The notes beneath the pieces were generated by a model. That model had not been told where the DNA came from. It was given only the letters and a program-made list of their open reading frames with translations, and ran no database searches. From positions 9,840,435-9,904,434 of the forward strand of contig NC_080541.1 in the NCBI RefSeq assembly GCF_028640845.1: DNA of 64,000 nt. Reading direction: 5' to 3'. Positions 42,163 through 52,617 of this stretch are shown here, one piece after another. The DNA comes from Ahaetulla prasina (taxonomy: Eukaryota > Chordata > Lepidosauria > Squamata > Colubridae). Every line of letters starts with the position of its first letter. The stretch's first letter is position 1. A program made the position numbers and the translations under genes.

Positions 42163-42364
42163 TAGGACTTTGGTTATTCGGGTTTTCTCCCACGTAAAAT
42201 TGGAAGTGTCTTGGCGACGTTTCGATGAAGTCTCATTCGTCATCTTCAGGCTTCAGTTCGTGATTCTGGATTGCTCCCAGAAGCACGAAGCTGAAGCCTG
42301 AAGGTGGCGAAAGAGGCTTCGTCGGAACGTCGCCAAGACACTTCCAAATTTACGTGAGAAAACA
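42163..42364. mobile_element. Stand-alone fold-back PLE terminus with 12-bp TSD
   Basis: Two inverted arms of the lineage 1 terminal repeat (left TTTGGTTATTCGGGTTTTCT, right CAAGACACTTCCAAATTTAC) joined by a short loop near CTGGATTGCTCCCAG. No coding sequence. TATAATTAGATG flanks it at 42151-42162 and 42365-42376. The right arm core CTGAAGG..CGGAACGTC has lost key bases; the left arm keeps CTTCAG and GACGTTTCG. Confidence 0.8.
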
Positions 42365-42376
42365 TATAATTAGATG

Positions 42377-42857
42377 GTTTCTACGTGCGATATCACCTGA
42401 TTAATTGGAAATCTTGTTCTGTTCAAGTAACAGTTTGCATAACAGAATATAATTTATGTTCATTTCCTTTTAAAAAAAATTAACAAACCTTCAGAACAAT
42501 AGGAAACATCGTGTCAAACTAATTGTGCATGTAGATGTTTGCATGTCGTTATTAAATGACAAAGGAAATACAACATCCCTGAAAACGTGTATATTTGGTG
42601 CAGGTTTAATTTCCCTTTCTAATTGATGAAGTGAATCATACTAGAACATCGAACCCTCCAAAGGACGTGCCAATGTTGTTTAAATCAGAGTTACCTGGTT
42701 TCTGAGAGCTGCAACAGACCGCTCTTGATTTAAAAATCTCAAAATGATGCACTATAAAAGAAAATCCGCTCAAATGATTCCAAAACTATCCTTTTGTGAT
42801 TGCCCCCTTGAGCTATGGGTTTATGAGCAATTATGTTGCCTCAACCATTCTCTATAT
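42377..42857. other. Non-repetitive block, candidate conserved non-coding element
   Basis: No transposon signature. AT-rich with homeodomain-like cores (CACCTGATTAATTGG, CAAACTAATTGTGCATG, TTTCTAATTGATGAAG) and TCGTTATTAAATGAC. A regulatory role is inferred only from composition and motifs. Confidence 0.3.
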
Positions 42858-42898
42858 CCGCACTCATCAAATTTTAGGATCACGGGGCTGGAAGGGAT

Positions 42899-43888
42899 TG
42901 TGATGACCCAGGGCCCGGCACGGAGATAACACAAACAGCTGGCAGTTCAAACAGCCCCTTTATTGCTCCAAATCTCCCCAAACGCTCCCACGTTACTGGC
43001 CAATCCTAATGCAGAGTGAGAACAAACCCCACACAAACCTCAAGCAGCTTCTGGCTGCAATTAGTCCATCCCAGCTCTGTCTGCACCCAGGCTGTCCGGC
43101 AATAAATCCCAAACGTATTTGGCAAAACAAGAGCCAAGCAAGGAGTTCAGGGAGCAGAATATCCAGATAATGCCAGTCCAGAATGCCAACAAGGAAGGCA
43201 AGGACTCTTGGCAAGTTCAAATGTCAGCACACAACACTTCAGGAACTCAGTGTTTGTTTCTAACAGTGTCTCCTTAAGTCTCATTCCCCAGGTGTTCTTG
43301 GTAAAGCTGGGCAGGGCACTCTCTTTGCATTGGCCTTCTCTGCCTGCACCTTCTCTATGCTCTCCTAGCCCTTGCATCAGGAGGGGGGTGGTTCAGTGGT
43401 GAAATCCAATTTTTTTTCACTACCGGTTCTGTGGGCATTGCTTGGTGAGTGTGCTGTGACTTGGTGGGCATGGCAGGGGAAGGATACTGCAAAATCCCCA
43501 TTCCCTCCCATCTCCTAGGGGAAGGATATTGCAAAATCTCCATTCCCACCCCACTCTGGGGCCAGGCAGAGGTGGTATTTGCCGGTTCTCCGAAGTACTC
43601 AAAATTTCCACTACCGGTTCTCCAAACTGCTCAAAATTTCCACTACCGGTTCTCCAGAACCTGTCAGAACCTGCTGAATTTCACTCCTGGGGTGGTTCTT
43701 GTTCCTTGTCTGAGCTCTGTCTCTCCTCCCTGCCTGCAGGCCTTGCTAATTCCTAACAGCCTTGCCTGGACTGACTCTGCCCTTCCTCAGTTTTCTCCAA
43801 GATCAATGGAGCTGCCTTCTCACTCGCTGTCAGTTCTTGTTCCAGCTCATCTTCCTCCGCAGATTCAGACTCCGACGGGAGCATGACA
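42899..43888 (-). mobile_element. Solo LTR, family G3, 5-bp TSD GGGAT
   Basis: TGTGATGACCCAGGG to GGGAGCATGACA, TSD GGGAT at 42894-42898 and 43889-43893. About 686 bp without its nested hAT-like element. Minus-strand start has an acidic frame (43968-43753; SESESAEEDELEQELTASEK) that enters the LTR from outside. No internal region. Confidence 0.8.
43394..43689. mobile_element. CCGGTT-type hAT-like element, 296 bp, perfect 8-bp TSD
   Basis: CAGTGGTGAAATCCAATTTT to CTGCTGAATTTCACTCCTG, TSD GGGTGGTT at 43386-43393 and 43690-43697. Contains two units of the repeat that is expanded at 23662. Confidence 0.9.
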
Positions 43889-44100
43889 GGGATCCTGCGG
43901 GTCTTATATTCCAAGCCCAAGCCCAAGGCAGGAGTCCTCATACCATCCAGGACAAATGATTGTCCCATCTTTTCTTGAAAATTTCCAGCAATGGAACATC
44001 CATTAGTGTAAGAGGCAAGTCATTCCACTGATTCATCATTCACACTGTCTCGATTCTGTCTACCTCTAAAAGAACCTTGGTTCTATTTTTAGCCCTGTTT

Positions 44101-44473
44101 TGTCCTGCTGACCAAACTCTTTGAACCATTTATGTGAACCAAGAAGTTATCGCATAACAAACATCTGTTTGGGACTAGAAAATCTACTGGCGTCCCCATG
44201 TTTAAACTCCCAGCATTGGTTTATTTAGCAACCGGAGAAGAACTTTTTATGAATCCACCCGTTGTTTAAAATAAAGGGATTAATCTAGAGTGGTTTTGAG
44301 CACCCTATCATTTTATAGGATCATGCAGCAGATGCTGGGGTCAACCACATGATCCTGGGAGAAGATATGGGGCAGATGGGTTATAGGCAGTACTTTAACA
44401 AGTTCTTATATGGAGGTTGCATCCTGTATTATTGGTTTATTTCCTCAAATTATTATATTTTAGGCAAGAATAG
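44101..44473. other. No recognised feature
   Basis: No ORF with a domain and no repeat terminus. Confidence 0.35.
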
Positions 44474-44866
44474 TGTCAGGCCTGGAAGTCATCTTTTGCC
44501 TTGGGCCTTCAGGCCTGCCTCATTTAGTGCTGTGGGAAACTGGGAGGGGGGATTGTATGGAGCAGGGGAGATATATAGTCATAATAACATTCCTTTCTCT
44601 GAGAATCAAGGACATCTTGCCCTGCACCTGGAGTGATGTGACTTGGAGGCATCTCCAGTTGGGACCATAAATTGATTGGCCCATGTGATGGACTTGTGGG
44701 TGCTGGGCAGGGATTTGGACTTTCCTATGGATGGAGAAAACCTGGAAGCTTTCAGATTCAGGTTTTCCCAGATGTGCCAATATGACATCTGTAATAAAAT
44801 GGAACTTTGAGGAATCTCTAGCCTTGGAGACTTCTTTCGTTGGGGGTGTTACTTGGAACCCTGACA
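44474..44866 (+). mobile_element. Solo LTR, 5-bp TSD AATAG
   Basis: 393 bp, TGTCAGGCCTGGAAG to GGAACCCTGACA with inverted ends, TSD AATAG at 44469-44473 and 44867-44871. Poly-A signal-like GTAATAAAATGG at about 44790. Confidence 0.8.
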
Positions 44867-45177
44867 AATAGAGGTATCTGTTGGAAGTCACAATGATGTC
44901 AACAGAAAGGCAATTCTGGGCTTAAATTATGCCATTGGCATGAAGATACCATAAGAGATGAGTCATAAATTACACACTGAATCCCTCTATTGATGCCTAT
45001 GGACCCAAGAGATAGCATTTTCTGATTTTCATAATAGTTGCCAACAGCATCACTGGTCTCTCTTTACTTATTTTTATATATTCTGAATTTTTTGTTCTGC
45101 CCTCCTTTCTCTGTCTTCAAGTTCATTTAACTTTCTGCCTTCTAAGGCTCGATTAACACTTCACAGAGTATACAGAG
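44867..45177. other. No recognised feature
   Basis: Nothing supportable. Confidence 0.35.
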
Positions 45178-45223
45178 TATATAGATTAACAGAGATAGAA
45201 GAGACCTTGTATATCATCTAGTC

Positions 45224-46061
45224 CAGGGGTGAAATCTACTTACCTTCCCTACTGGTTCGGAAGTGCACATGCAGTCTTGGACCCTCTGCGCATGCACAAA
45301 CCGTTCTGTGCATGGGCAGAGGGTAAAAAACAGGTTACTTCCTAGTTAAACCAGGAAGTAACAACATCCAGGCAGGTGGGCGAAGCTGTTGTGTCTTGCC
45401 CGCTTTCACCGCAGCCGGGTCTTCTTATCTGCTTCCGAACGCTGAGGAATGTCCTAGTATGCCTCCCGGCCCCAGCCCTGGCTCCATGCCCAGACAGGCT
45501 GAGGAGGAGGGGGCACCTCCTGGCTCCAGCCCTGGCTCCATGCCCAGACAGGCTGAGGAGGAGGGAGCACCTCCCGACCCCAGCCCTGGCTTCATGCCCA
45601 GGCAAACGGAGCAACTAGACCCCCCCTCCCCCACAGCATGTGAGCCTGAGGGAGGTCTATTATCAACAGCTGCCGACTGGAGTGACCCTCACTTCAGAAG
45701 AATTGATAGGCGTCGTCGTCAGAAGGAAGGGAGGGGCAGGCCTGGATAAGTGCTGAGTCATGGAGCCACACCCCATGGCCTATATAAAGGATCTGCTTTC
45801 TGGCAGTCTCTGAGTCAGGCAAAGTCGAACATATCTTGCTGAAGTCACTTTCTGGTCTCCTGCCTGCCTTGAGGACTTTGCTAGGACTTTGGCAGAGCTG
45901 CAGAGGCACGCCTGATTCAGATTTCCCTGACCCGGCCATCAGCGGAGGAGTGGGACATGACAGAAGCCTTGCACTGCTGCCGCTACCAGTTCTCCGAACC
46001 ACCCGCCGCTGCCGCTACCTGTTCGCCTGAACCGGTGCGAACCGGTAGCATTTTACCCCTG
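45224..46061. mobile_element. CCGGTT-type hAT-like element, split by solo LTR
   Basis: CAGGGGTGAAATCTACTTAC to GTAGCATTTTACCCCTG, 8-bp flanks ATCTAGTC/ATCTAATC. The host CR1 gives the pre-insertion sequence. Confidence 0.85.
45387..45962 (+). mobile_element. Solo LTR, family G1, 5-bp TSD GAAGC
   Basis: 576 bp, TGTTGTGTCTTGCCC to GGGACATGACA, TSD GAAGC at 45382-45386 and 45963-45967. TATA box CCTATATAAAGG at about 45779. From its first bases one frame stays open (45396-45749) through 54-bp (18-residue) repeats around PGSMPRQAEEEGAPP to TADWSDPHFRRIDRRRRQKE and stops just upstream of the promoter. Confidence 0.9.
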
Positions 46062-46680
46062 ATCTAATCCAACTACCAGTTCAAGCAGACCCTAAACATT
46101 TTTTGACAGATGGCAGTCCAGTGTCTTCTTGATGGCTTCCAATGATAAAGCTCCCACAACTTCTGGAAGCAAGGTGTTCCATTGGTTGATTGTTCTCACT
46201 GTCAGAAAAAAAATATCCTTATTTCCAGACTGAATCTCTCCTTGTTTGGTTTCCATCCATTATTCCTTGTCTGGCTTTCAGATTCTTTGGAAAATATATT
46301 GACCCCCTCCACTCTGTGGCAGCCTCTCAAATACGGGAACACTGCTCTCATGTCTCTCCTGGTCCTTCTGTTCGCTAAACTAGCCATGCCCAGTTCCTGC
46401 ACCTGTTCATCTATGTTTTAGCTTTCAGTCCCCTAATCATCCTGATTGCTCTTCTCTGCACTTTTTCTAGAGTCTCAACTTCTTTTTTATAATGTGGTGA
46501 CCAAAACTGGATGCAATACTCGAAGTGTGGTCTTACTAAGGCTTTATAGATTGGTATTAATACCTCCCTTGTTCTTGATTGTATCCCTCTGTTAATGGAG
46601 TTTAGGATTGCATTGGCTTTTTTTGGCGGCTGCTGCACACCGTTGTCTCATATTTAATTGGTTGTCTACTAAGACCCCAA

Positions 46681-47865
46681 CTTTGCTTTAGCAGAATGGA
46701 AAGAATGGAAAGAACCCACCATTTCCATCACATGGACATCAAAGCAGAAGAGCTTTTCTGAAGATTCAAATCTTCCTCTTTGCAAAAGCCTTCTGTTGGG
46801 CCATGTTCCAACCCTTTGTTGCTTCAAATGTTTGATGCAGCTAAGCCATTAATTCAGTTAATTACTATAGAATGGGGGTCAGCCGAGGTCCTGATGAAAG
46901 CAGACACATATTTAGCATAATAAGCTGTGCGCTTTATCTCTCCATTTCCTCGTGTGTTATCTGCAACAATACCCAGCCCAGAAGGAGAGAGAAAGCATGA
47001 ACAACTTAAGGCATCAAGTTCTGAAGTTTTAAAAGCTTCAAAGATCCTTGAGGTTTGATTGAAAATGTCAGCTTTTTAAGCTTTCTGAAAACACGGTGCT
47101 ACAAAATCAGGCCCACGTGTTCCTTCAGCATCCTAATAAGATCCCAAAAAGGCTGAGATGTAGCAAGCTCAGAAGCACCTGGATGTGTTTCTGCTCTCTT
47201 CTCTCTCCTTCGCCATGGATAATTCTGGCCAAGATTTCGATTCCGCAGAGTCTCTTTCTTAGCTCAGCTTTGCAACGCCCAGATTATGAAAATCCTTCTA
47301 TATGCCTATTTTGATCACTGGGAGGTGTTGAAAGGAACTGTATACAAACATGCCAAGCTGGTGTCAGAGTTGAAAACAGACCCTATGCTGTCAAAACTGT
47401 TTTGTTACTCAGCAACAAGATTCCAGCAATTTGCCATCACAACCTCACATCTTCCAAGTGTCCTACTTACCAGGAATAGTCACTACGTATAAGAGAGAAA
47501 GTGAGCAAGAGATAAAGATTAGAAAGTTCCATCTATAGCAAATGGTTTGATTTCATATTTGCTTTTAGAGAAGATACTAGAAGGGTATCCTGCCTGACAA
47601 GCAGTCAAATGTCTATAGAATGTACCATTTTTCTTCCATTTTTCTTCCTTTCTTTTCATCAGTCTTTCTTACCACCATCTAAAATAAAAGTTTCAGGAGG
47701 GGGGGGAGGGGAATGTAGATCCAGGTGACACAATGGCTTAAAATAGAAACTATTAATAGATTGGGGATGTTGGTTAGATATAAATAACAAAAAGACAGAG
47801 CTCTTGGGAAAAACCATGAGCGATTTCTTGCTAAGTTGACCAATACTGTAGAATACCAATACCAT
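46681..47865. other. Non-repetitive block, candidate conserved element within
   Basis: Nearly 1.2 kb without a recognised transposon. The part at 46840-47000 (AAGCCATTAATTCAGTTAAT, TTAGCATAATAAGCTGTGCG) has the look of conserved non-coding sequence. Frames of 60-72 aa inside show no domain. Confidence 0.3.
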
Positions 47866-48542
47866 TTAGATTAGATTAGATTAGATTAGATTAGATTAGA
47901 TTAGATTAGATTAGATTAGATTAGATTAGATTAGATTAGGGTAAGGTAGGGTAGGGTAGGGTAGGGTAGGGTAGGGTAGGGTAGGGTAGGGTAGGGTAGA
48001 ATAGAATAGAATAGAATAGAATAGAATAGAATAGAATAGAATAGAATAGAATAGAATAGAATAGAATAGAATAGAATAGAATAGAATAGAATAGAATAGA
48101 ATAGAATAGAATAGAATAGAATAGAATAGAACAGAATAGAATAGAGAATAGAATAGGAATGCAGAATAGAGTAGAGTAGAGTAGAGTAGAGTAGAGTAGG
48201 TAGAACAGAACAGAATAGAATAGAATAGAATAGAATAGAATAGAACAGAACAGAACAGGAATACAGAATAGAATAGGAATGCAGAATAGAGTAGAGTAGA
48301 GTAGAGTAGAGTAGAGTAGAGTAGAGTAGAATAGAATAGAATAGAATAGGATGGACTAGACTAGACTAGACTAGACTAGAGTAGAGTAGAGTAGAGTAGG
48401 GTAGAGTAGGGAAGGATAGAGTAAAATAGAGTAGAGTAGAGTAGAGTAGAGTAGAGTAGAGTAGAATAGAATAGAATAGAATAGAATAGAATAGAATAGA
48501 ATAGAATAGAATAGAATAGAATAGAATAGAATAGAATAGAAT
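47866..48542. repeat. 680-bp composite pentanucleotide array
   Basis: Pentamer register is kept while the unit changes: TTAGA (47866-47938), GGGTA (47940-47998), ATAGA (47999-48170), GTAGA, ACAGA, ACTAG and back to ATAGA. It abuts the 3' end of a reverse CR1 at 48543, whose tail unit is the same pentamer. Confidence 0.95.
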
Positions 48543-48735
48543 AAACAGAGTTGGAAGGGACCTTGGAGGTCTTCTAGTCCAACCCCCTGCTTAAGGCAGG
48601 ATACCCTACACCACTTCAGACACCATGATTATCCAATCTCTTCTTAAAAACTTCCAGTGTTGGAGCATTTACAACTTCTGGAGGCAAGTTGTTCCATTGA
48701 TTAATTGATCTAACTGTTAGGAAATTTCTAAGAGA
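48543..48735 (-). mobile_element. CR1 3' end
   Basis: CAGAGTTGGAAGGGACCTTG..GGTCTTCTAGTCCAACCCCC, CTTAAAAACTTCCAGTGTTG, to TAACTGTTAGGAAATTTC. Source of the adjacent array. Confidence 0.85.
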
Positions 48736-48737
48736 AG

Positions 48738-48838
48738 AGAATATTTGTAGCTCAGGGTTGAACTGTGGAGTCCTTGGTGTTCTCTGAACTTGGTTGCTTT
48801 CTTGCAGATGTTTCATGATCCAACTAAGTAACATCATC

Positions 48839-48869
<31 letters not shown>

Positions 48870-49070
48870 TCAGGGTAAACCTCAAGGTTGAACGGTGCAA
48901 TCCTGAATGCTCTCTGAGTTTGTTTTCTTGCAGTGGTTTCATGACCCAACTTGGTAACATCATCAGTGCTGCTTGAGTTCCTTCATTGGAATATATACAT
49001 TTGTTGAAACCTCCTGCAATAAAACAACCAAACTCAGAGAACACCAAGGACTCCAGAGATGAGCGTGATT
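48738..49070. repeat. PLE-like termini (lineage 2), fold-back, with (GAT)n
   Basis: Two direct pieces (48750-48840, 48890-48980) and one inverted piece (49010-49068) of TTTGTAGCTCAGG..CTTGGTGTTCTCTGA..CTTGCAGATGTTTCATG. Read in reverse, 48970-48925 gives CTGATGATGTTACC, a stem, then CATGAAACC, a hammerhead-like order. (GAT)n at 48839-48866. Confidence 0.6.
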
Positions 49071-49153
49071 TACTGAAACAGGCCCATCTGGAGAATGAAC
49101 AAGTATTTTGGCTCCAGCTGTTGCTAGCAATAAGTTCTGAAGTTCAGCTAGAC

Positions 49154-49486
49154 CAGTGATGGCTAACCTTTTTTGGACCAAGTGCCCAAAGTGCGCGTGT
49201 GAATGTACACATAGGCGTCTGAACCCCAAAATGCAATGTGCATGCCCCCCTGTGCAGGTGCCCCACCCCCTGTGCATGTGCACACACCTCGCATACACCC
49301 TGCCCCCTACATATGCGCACGTACCCCCCTACTTGCCCCCCATCACCTAGAGACCCGAAAACTAGCTGGCTGGCAAGAGGTCTGTGCCCATGCACAGCAG
49401 AGCTGAACTGGGGCAACGGCTCACGTGCCCACAGAGAGGGTGCTGTGTGCCACCTCTGGCACAGTGCCACAGGTTCGGCATCATGG
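49154..49486. mobile_element. hAT-like element (CAGTGATGGC type), perfect 8-bp TSD
   Basis: 333 bp, CAGTGATGGCTAACCTTT to CACAGGTTCGGCATCATGG, TSD AGCTAGAC at 49146-49153 and 49487-49494. No ORF. Confidence 0.85.
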
Positions 49487-49708
49487 AGCTAGACGCTTGG
49501 AGGGAATTTGTGTGTGGCTTTCTTAGCAATAGTTCAGAAGTGGGTAATCATCACATACTTCTGCTATATAAGTTCAGCTTCTTTTTCTTGCTGATAGTTT
49601 TGATATTTCCTGGAAGTTTCCCCCATCTAAGTACTAACCAGGATTGGCTCTCATTTTCAGGGTCAGAGAGTGTTGGCTTGTGTTACCACCTCCTGAGATT
49701 GCCTAGCA

Positions 49709-49832
49709 AAGGGGTCTGCAAACTTGGTTCTTTTAAGACTTGTGGACTTCAACTCCCAGAGTTCCTCAGCCAGCAAAGCTTTGAAGTTGAAGTCCACAAG
49801 TCTTAAAAAAGAGCCAAGTTTGCAGACCCCTG
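49709..49832. mobile_element. Palindromic hAT MITE, 124 bp, perfect 8-bp TSD
   Basis: Arms AAGGGGTCTGCAAACTTGG and CCAAGTTTGCAGACCCCTG; nearly the whole element is one hairpin. TSD GCCTAGCA at 49701-49708 and 49833-49840. Confidence 0.9.
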
Positions 49833-49867
49833 GCCTAGCAGAAGGTTTTTCTCGGTTCAAAAAGTGT

Positions 49868-50700
49868 GACTCTGATAAACTCTAATAAAGAATAAAGAAA
49901 TAACAATAAAAAAATAATAAAAAATAACAGAACAACCAGTTGAAAGCAAGCCGGAAACATCTTTACTAGGAATCTTTATCAAGAACATACACCAAAGAAA
50001 TAAAATATCTAATTCTATACATTGTAACAGCTGCACGAATAACTTACGCACAAAATTGGAAACAGGAAGAGATACCAACAGAGGAAGAAGTGATAGGGAC
50101 AGTTTTAGAGTGTGCCGAAATGGACAAGTTAACGAGAGAAATTAAAGAGAAAGAAGAGACAGATTATTATATAATCTGGAACAAATGGTATGAATGGCTT
50201 GAGTCTAGAAATAAAGGAAAAAAATAAAGGGGAGAAATTTGGGAATTTCTTGCCTGCGGAAGTTGTGAATGCTCCAACACTGGAACAACTTGCCTGCAGA
50301 AGTTGTGAATGCTCCAACACTGGAAATTTTTAAGAAAATGTTGGATACCCATTTGTCTGAAATGGTGTAGGGTTTCCTTCCTGGGCAGGGGGTGGATAGA
50401 AAACCTCCAAGGTCCCTTCCAACTCTGTTGTTATTATAGAATGTACAGAATGTATTAGGAATGTACAATATGTAAATAATAAATATATAAGAATCTAGAA
50501 AAGCAAAGCTATTAATATTAGATAATTTAATGTAAATAAAGAAAAGGGGATAAGAAAGAAAATAAAATAACAAATGTGATAGGGAGGGAAAGGTATAAAA
50601 GCGAGAGAAGACCACTAAGAAACACTGTTTAGAAATAGGAAATATTTATATGTTATACGTTGTGTGTCTGTCAGATTGTGTAAAATAAAAAACAAAACAA
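49868..50700 (+). pseudogene. L1 ORF2 C-terminus and 3' UTR, split by CR1
   Basis: Plus reads TAARITYAQNWKQEEIPTEE, LECAEMDKLTREIKEKEETD, YYIIWNKWYEWLESRNKGK before a stop at about 50226; the 5' part is shifted in frame. The CR1 piece at 50239-50436 interrupts the 3' UTR. Confidence 0.7.
50239..50436 (+). mobile_element. CR1 3' fragment with internal duplication
   Basis: CTTGCCTGCGGAAGTTGTGAATGCTCCAACACTGGAA occurs twice in a row (50250 and 50290), then the usual CR1 3' UTR to CAACTCTGTTGTTATTAT. Confidence 0.75.
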
Positions 50701-50734
50701 AATTTCATGCTCTTCAAATTTAAAAAAAAAGAAC

Positions 50735-51130
50735 TGATAAAGAAAATCTTAGATTGTGCCGAGATGGACAAATTAACAAAAGAAATTAAAGAAAAGGAAG
50801 ATACAGAATATTATGTAATATGGGATAAATGGTACATGTGGCTGGGGACTAGAAAAAATGAACAGTGATGAAAGGGAAGAAACAATAATTGCAAGATGTC
50901 TGTAAGATAGTGTATAAAATGTATAAATTTGATATGAGGAATGATAGGAATTATAGAGTAATAAGGGATAATGGGACAAGAAGAATATCAATATTATAAG
51001 GGGAAATGGGAGAAAATGTAAATAATAGGAGATCACCGCTATGAAACAGTCATATACAGGGAATGTATGTTATGTGTTTTGTGTTTGTTATGTTGTGTTG
51101 TGCTATAAATAAAAAACTTTTTTAAAAAAA
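50735..51130 (+). pseudogene. L1 ORF2 C-terminus and 3' UTR, second copy
   Basis: Reads ILDCAEMDKLTKEIKEKEDT, EYYVIWDKWYMWLGTRKN, stop, then 3' UTR ending AATAAAAAACTTTTTTAAAA. Confidence 0.75.
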
Positions 51131-51880
51131 CCCAAAAGTGTGACTCAACATTCCACTTAAAAACTGGGGTTATTTGGAGATTTTACATGCAAACACAGAT
51201 AGGTGTGCACAGAGGAGAAAGATGGCTACAAACTGAACATGTTAAGGACAGCTAGCATATTAAAATATATTTTATATTTTATATATTGTATAAATTGTAC
51301 AATAAATTGTTTCTTATTGTAAAAATTCCATCAAAATGTGGAATTTTGATGGAACAAAGCCCCAGATAAAATAATAGGAGACATATATAGACCAAGCTGT
51401 ACATCTTGACAGAAAAACGGTGCTAAATAGGTATTGTGAACACTTGATGAATTTTATCTTCATCTAAATTTTACATAGCCTGGAGAACATTTGCAAATCA
51501 AAACCGGAATGGAATATTTCATTAGGGAGGTTCGTCCTAGCTCCTGAAATACAACCCACAAATGAACAGTTGCTTTCCTTATTAGGAAACAATATAATGA
51601 ATCTCTCTCTTTTAACATAGTAGTTGCACTTTCATTGCTATAGTTACTGCAGACAAAGCACGCAACTTGGAACCGCAATTCAGCTTGTGTAACCGGATGC
51701 TTCCATCTACAGTTAAGCCCAATCTGCATGTGATGTATAACAAGGATGCATTGAAGATATTCATTAACTTTAAAAAAAAAGAAAGAAAGAACTGAAGAAA
51801 TACTTTCTGTTGTTACTTATTCTTCCTAATGTGTCCTTTGTGTTCTTCCTAGAGGAAGAGAAATAGGTTGCTACAACTGT
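51131..51880. other. No recognised feature
   Basis: No transposon signature. The part at 51460-51740 is even in composition and could be conserved; a minus frame there (89 aa) has no domain. Confidence 0.3.
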
Positions 51881-51885
51881 ACGTA

Positions 51886-52283
51886 AGTGCGTTCTCACAG
51901 AGAGGGACTCCTCAGGGTGCCGTCAGCCAAACAATGTCAACTGGCGGCCCCCAGGGGGAGGGCCTTCTCTGTGGGGGCTCCTACCCTGTGGAACGAACTT
52001 CCCCCTGGACTTCGACAACTATCTGACCTTAGGACCTTTCGCCGCGAACTTAAAACCTATTTATTCCGCCTTGCTGGACTGGCTTGATTTTTAAAATTTT
52101 AATTTGATTTTATGGGTTTTAAATTTTTTGTCAATTTTATAGGGTGTTATTGTATTTTAAATTTGGCCATTTGAATAAGTTTTTTAAGGGTTGTTCTTAG
52201 TGTTGTATGTATTGTTCCTTTTGTATTTTATTTTGGCTGTTCACCGCCCTGAGTCCTTCGGGAGAAGGGCGGTATACAAATTA

Positions 52284-52285
<2 letters not shown>
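51886..52285 (+). pseudogene. Family C LINE, end of ORF2 and 3' UTR
   Basis: Frame 51887-52087: SHREGLLRVPSAKQCQLAAP, RGRAFSVGAPTLWNELPPGL, RTFRRELKTYLF and stop. The 3' UTR ends ACCGCCCTGAGTCCTTCGGG. Confidence 0.85.

Positions 52286-52372
<87 letters not shown>
52286..52372. repeat. (AAT)n microsatellite
   Basis: About 29 AAT units forming the tail of the preceding LINE. Poly-Asn frame is an artefact. Confidence 0.95.
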
Positions 52373-52373
<1 letters not shown>

Positions 52374-52617
52374 TACTCAGCTGTACTCAGCTACGGATTT
52401 CTGATATTTTGCCTACTGTATGAAAAAAAGGTAGAACGACTGAAAATTGTTCCCTCAGTGCGATAGGAGGGAGTCACAATATTGGGGAACAGATCTTGTG
52501 CCCTTTTCTACATCTGTCCTGACATTACACCACTACGCCAAAAGAGCCATGGCGTCAGGACAACCATGTTTATCAGAAGGCTGAAAGTAGTAAAGTCCTT
52601 TAGATGTTGGTGTCTAC

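Larger units (their letters stand above)
42858..44100 (-). mobile_element. CR1 LINE fragment, split by a solo LTR
   Basis: CR1 reverse sequence before 42899 (TAGGATCACGGGGCTGGAAG) and after 43888 (TCCAGGACAAATGATTGTCC, AAAATTTCCAGCAATGGAAC, TTCCACTGATTCATCATTC). Confidence 0.6.
45178..46680 (-). pseudogene. CR1 LINE, ORF2 C-terminal region, split by hAT-like element
   Basis: CR1 reverse at 45178-45223 and 46062-46680. Minus frame 46638-46411 reads IQSRTREVLIPIYKALVRPH, FEYCIQFWSPHYKKEVETLE, KVQRRAIRMIRGLKAKT, the conserved RT-distal region. Then frame 46402-46202 has FPYLRGCHRVEGVN. The frames differ, so it is inactive. Confidence 0.85.

Noticed and set aside
47940..47998. Interstitial telomere repeat
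   Set aside because: Unit is the pentamer GGGTA, not TTAGGG, and is continuous in register with the CR1-derived array.
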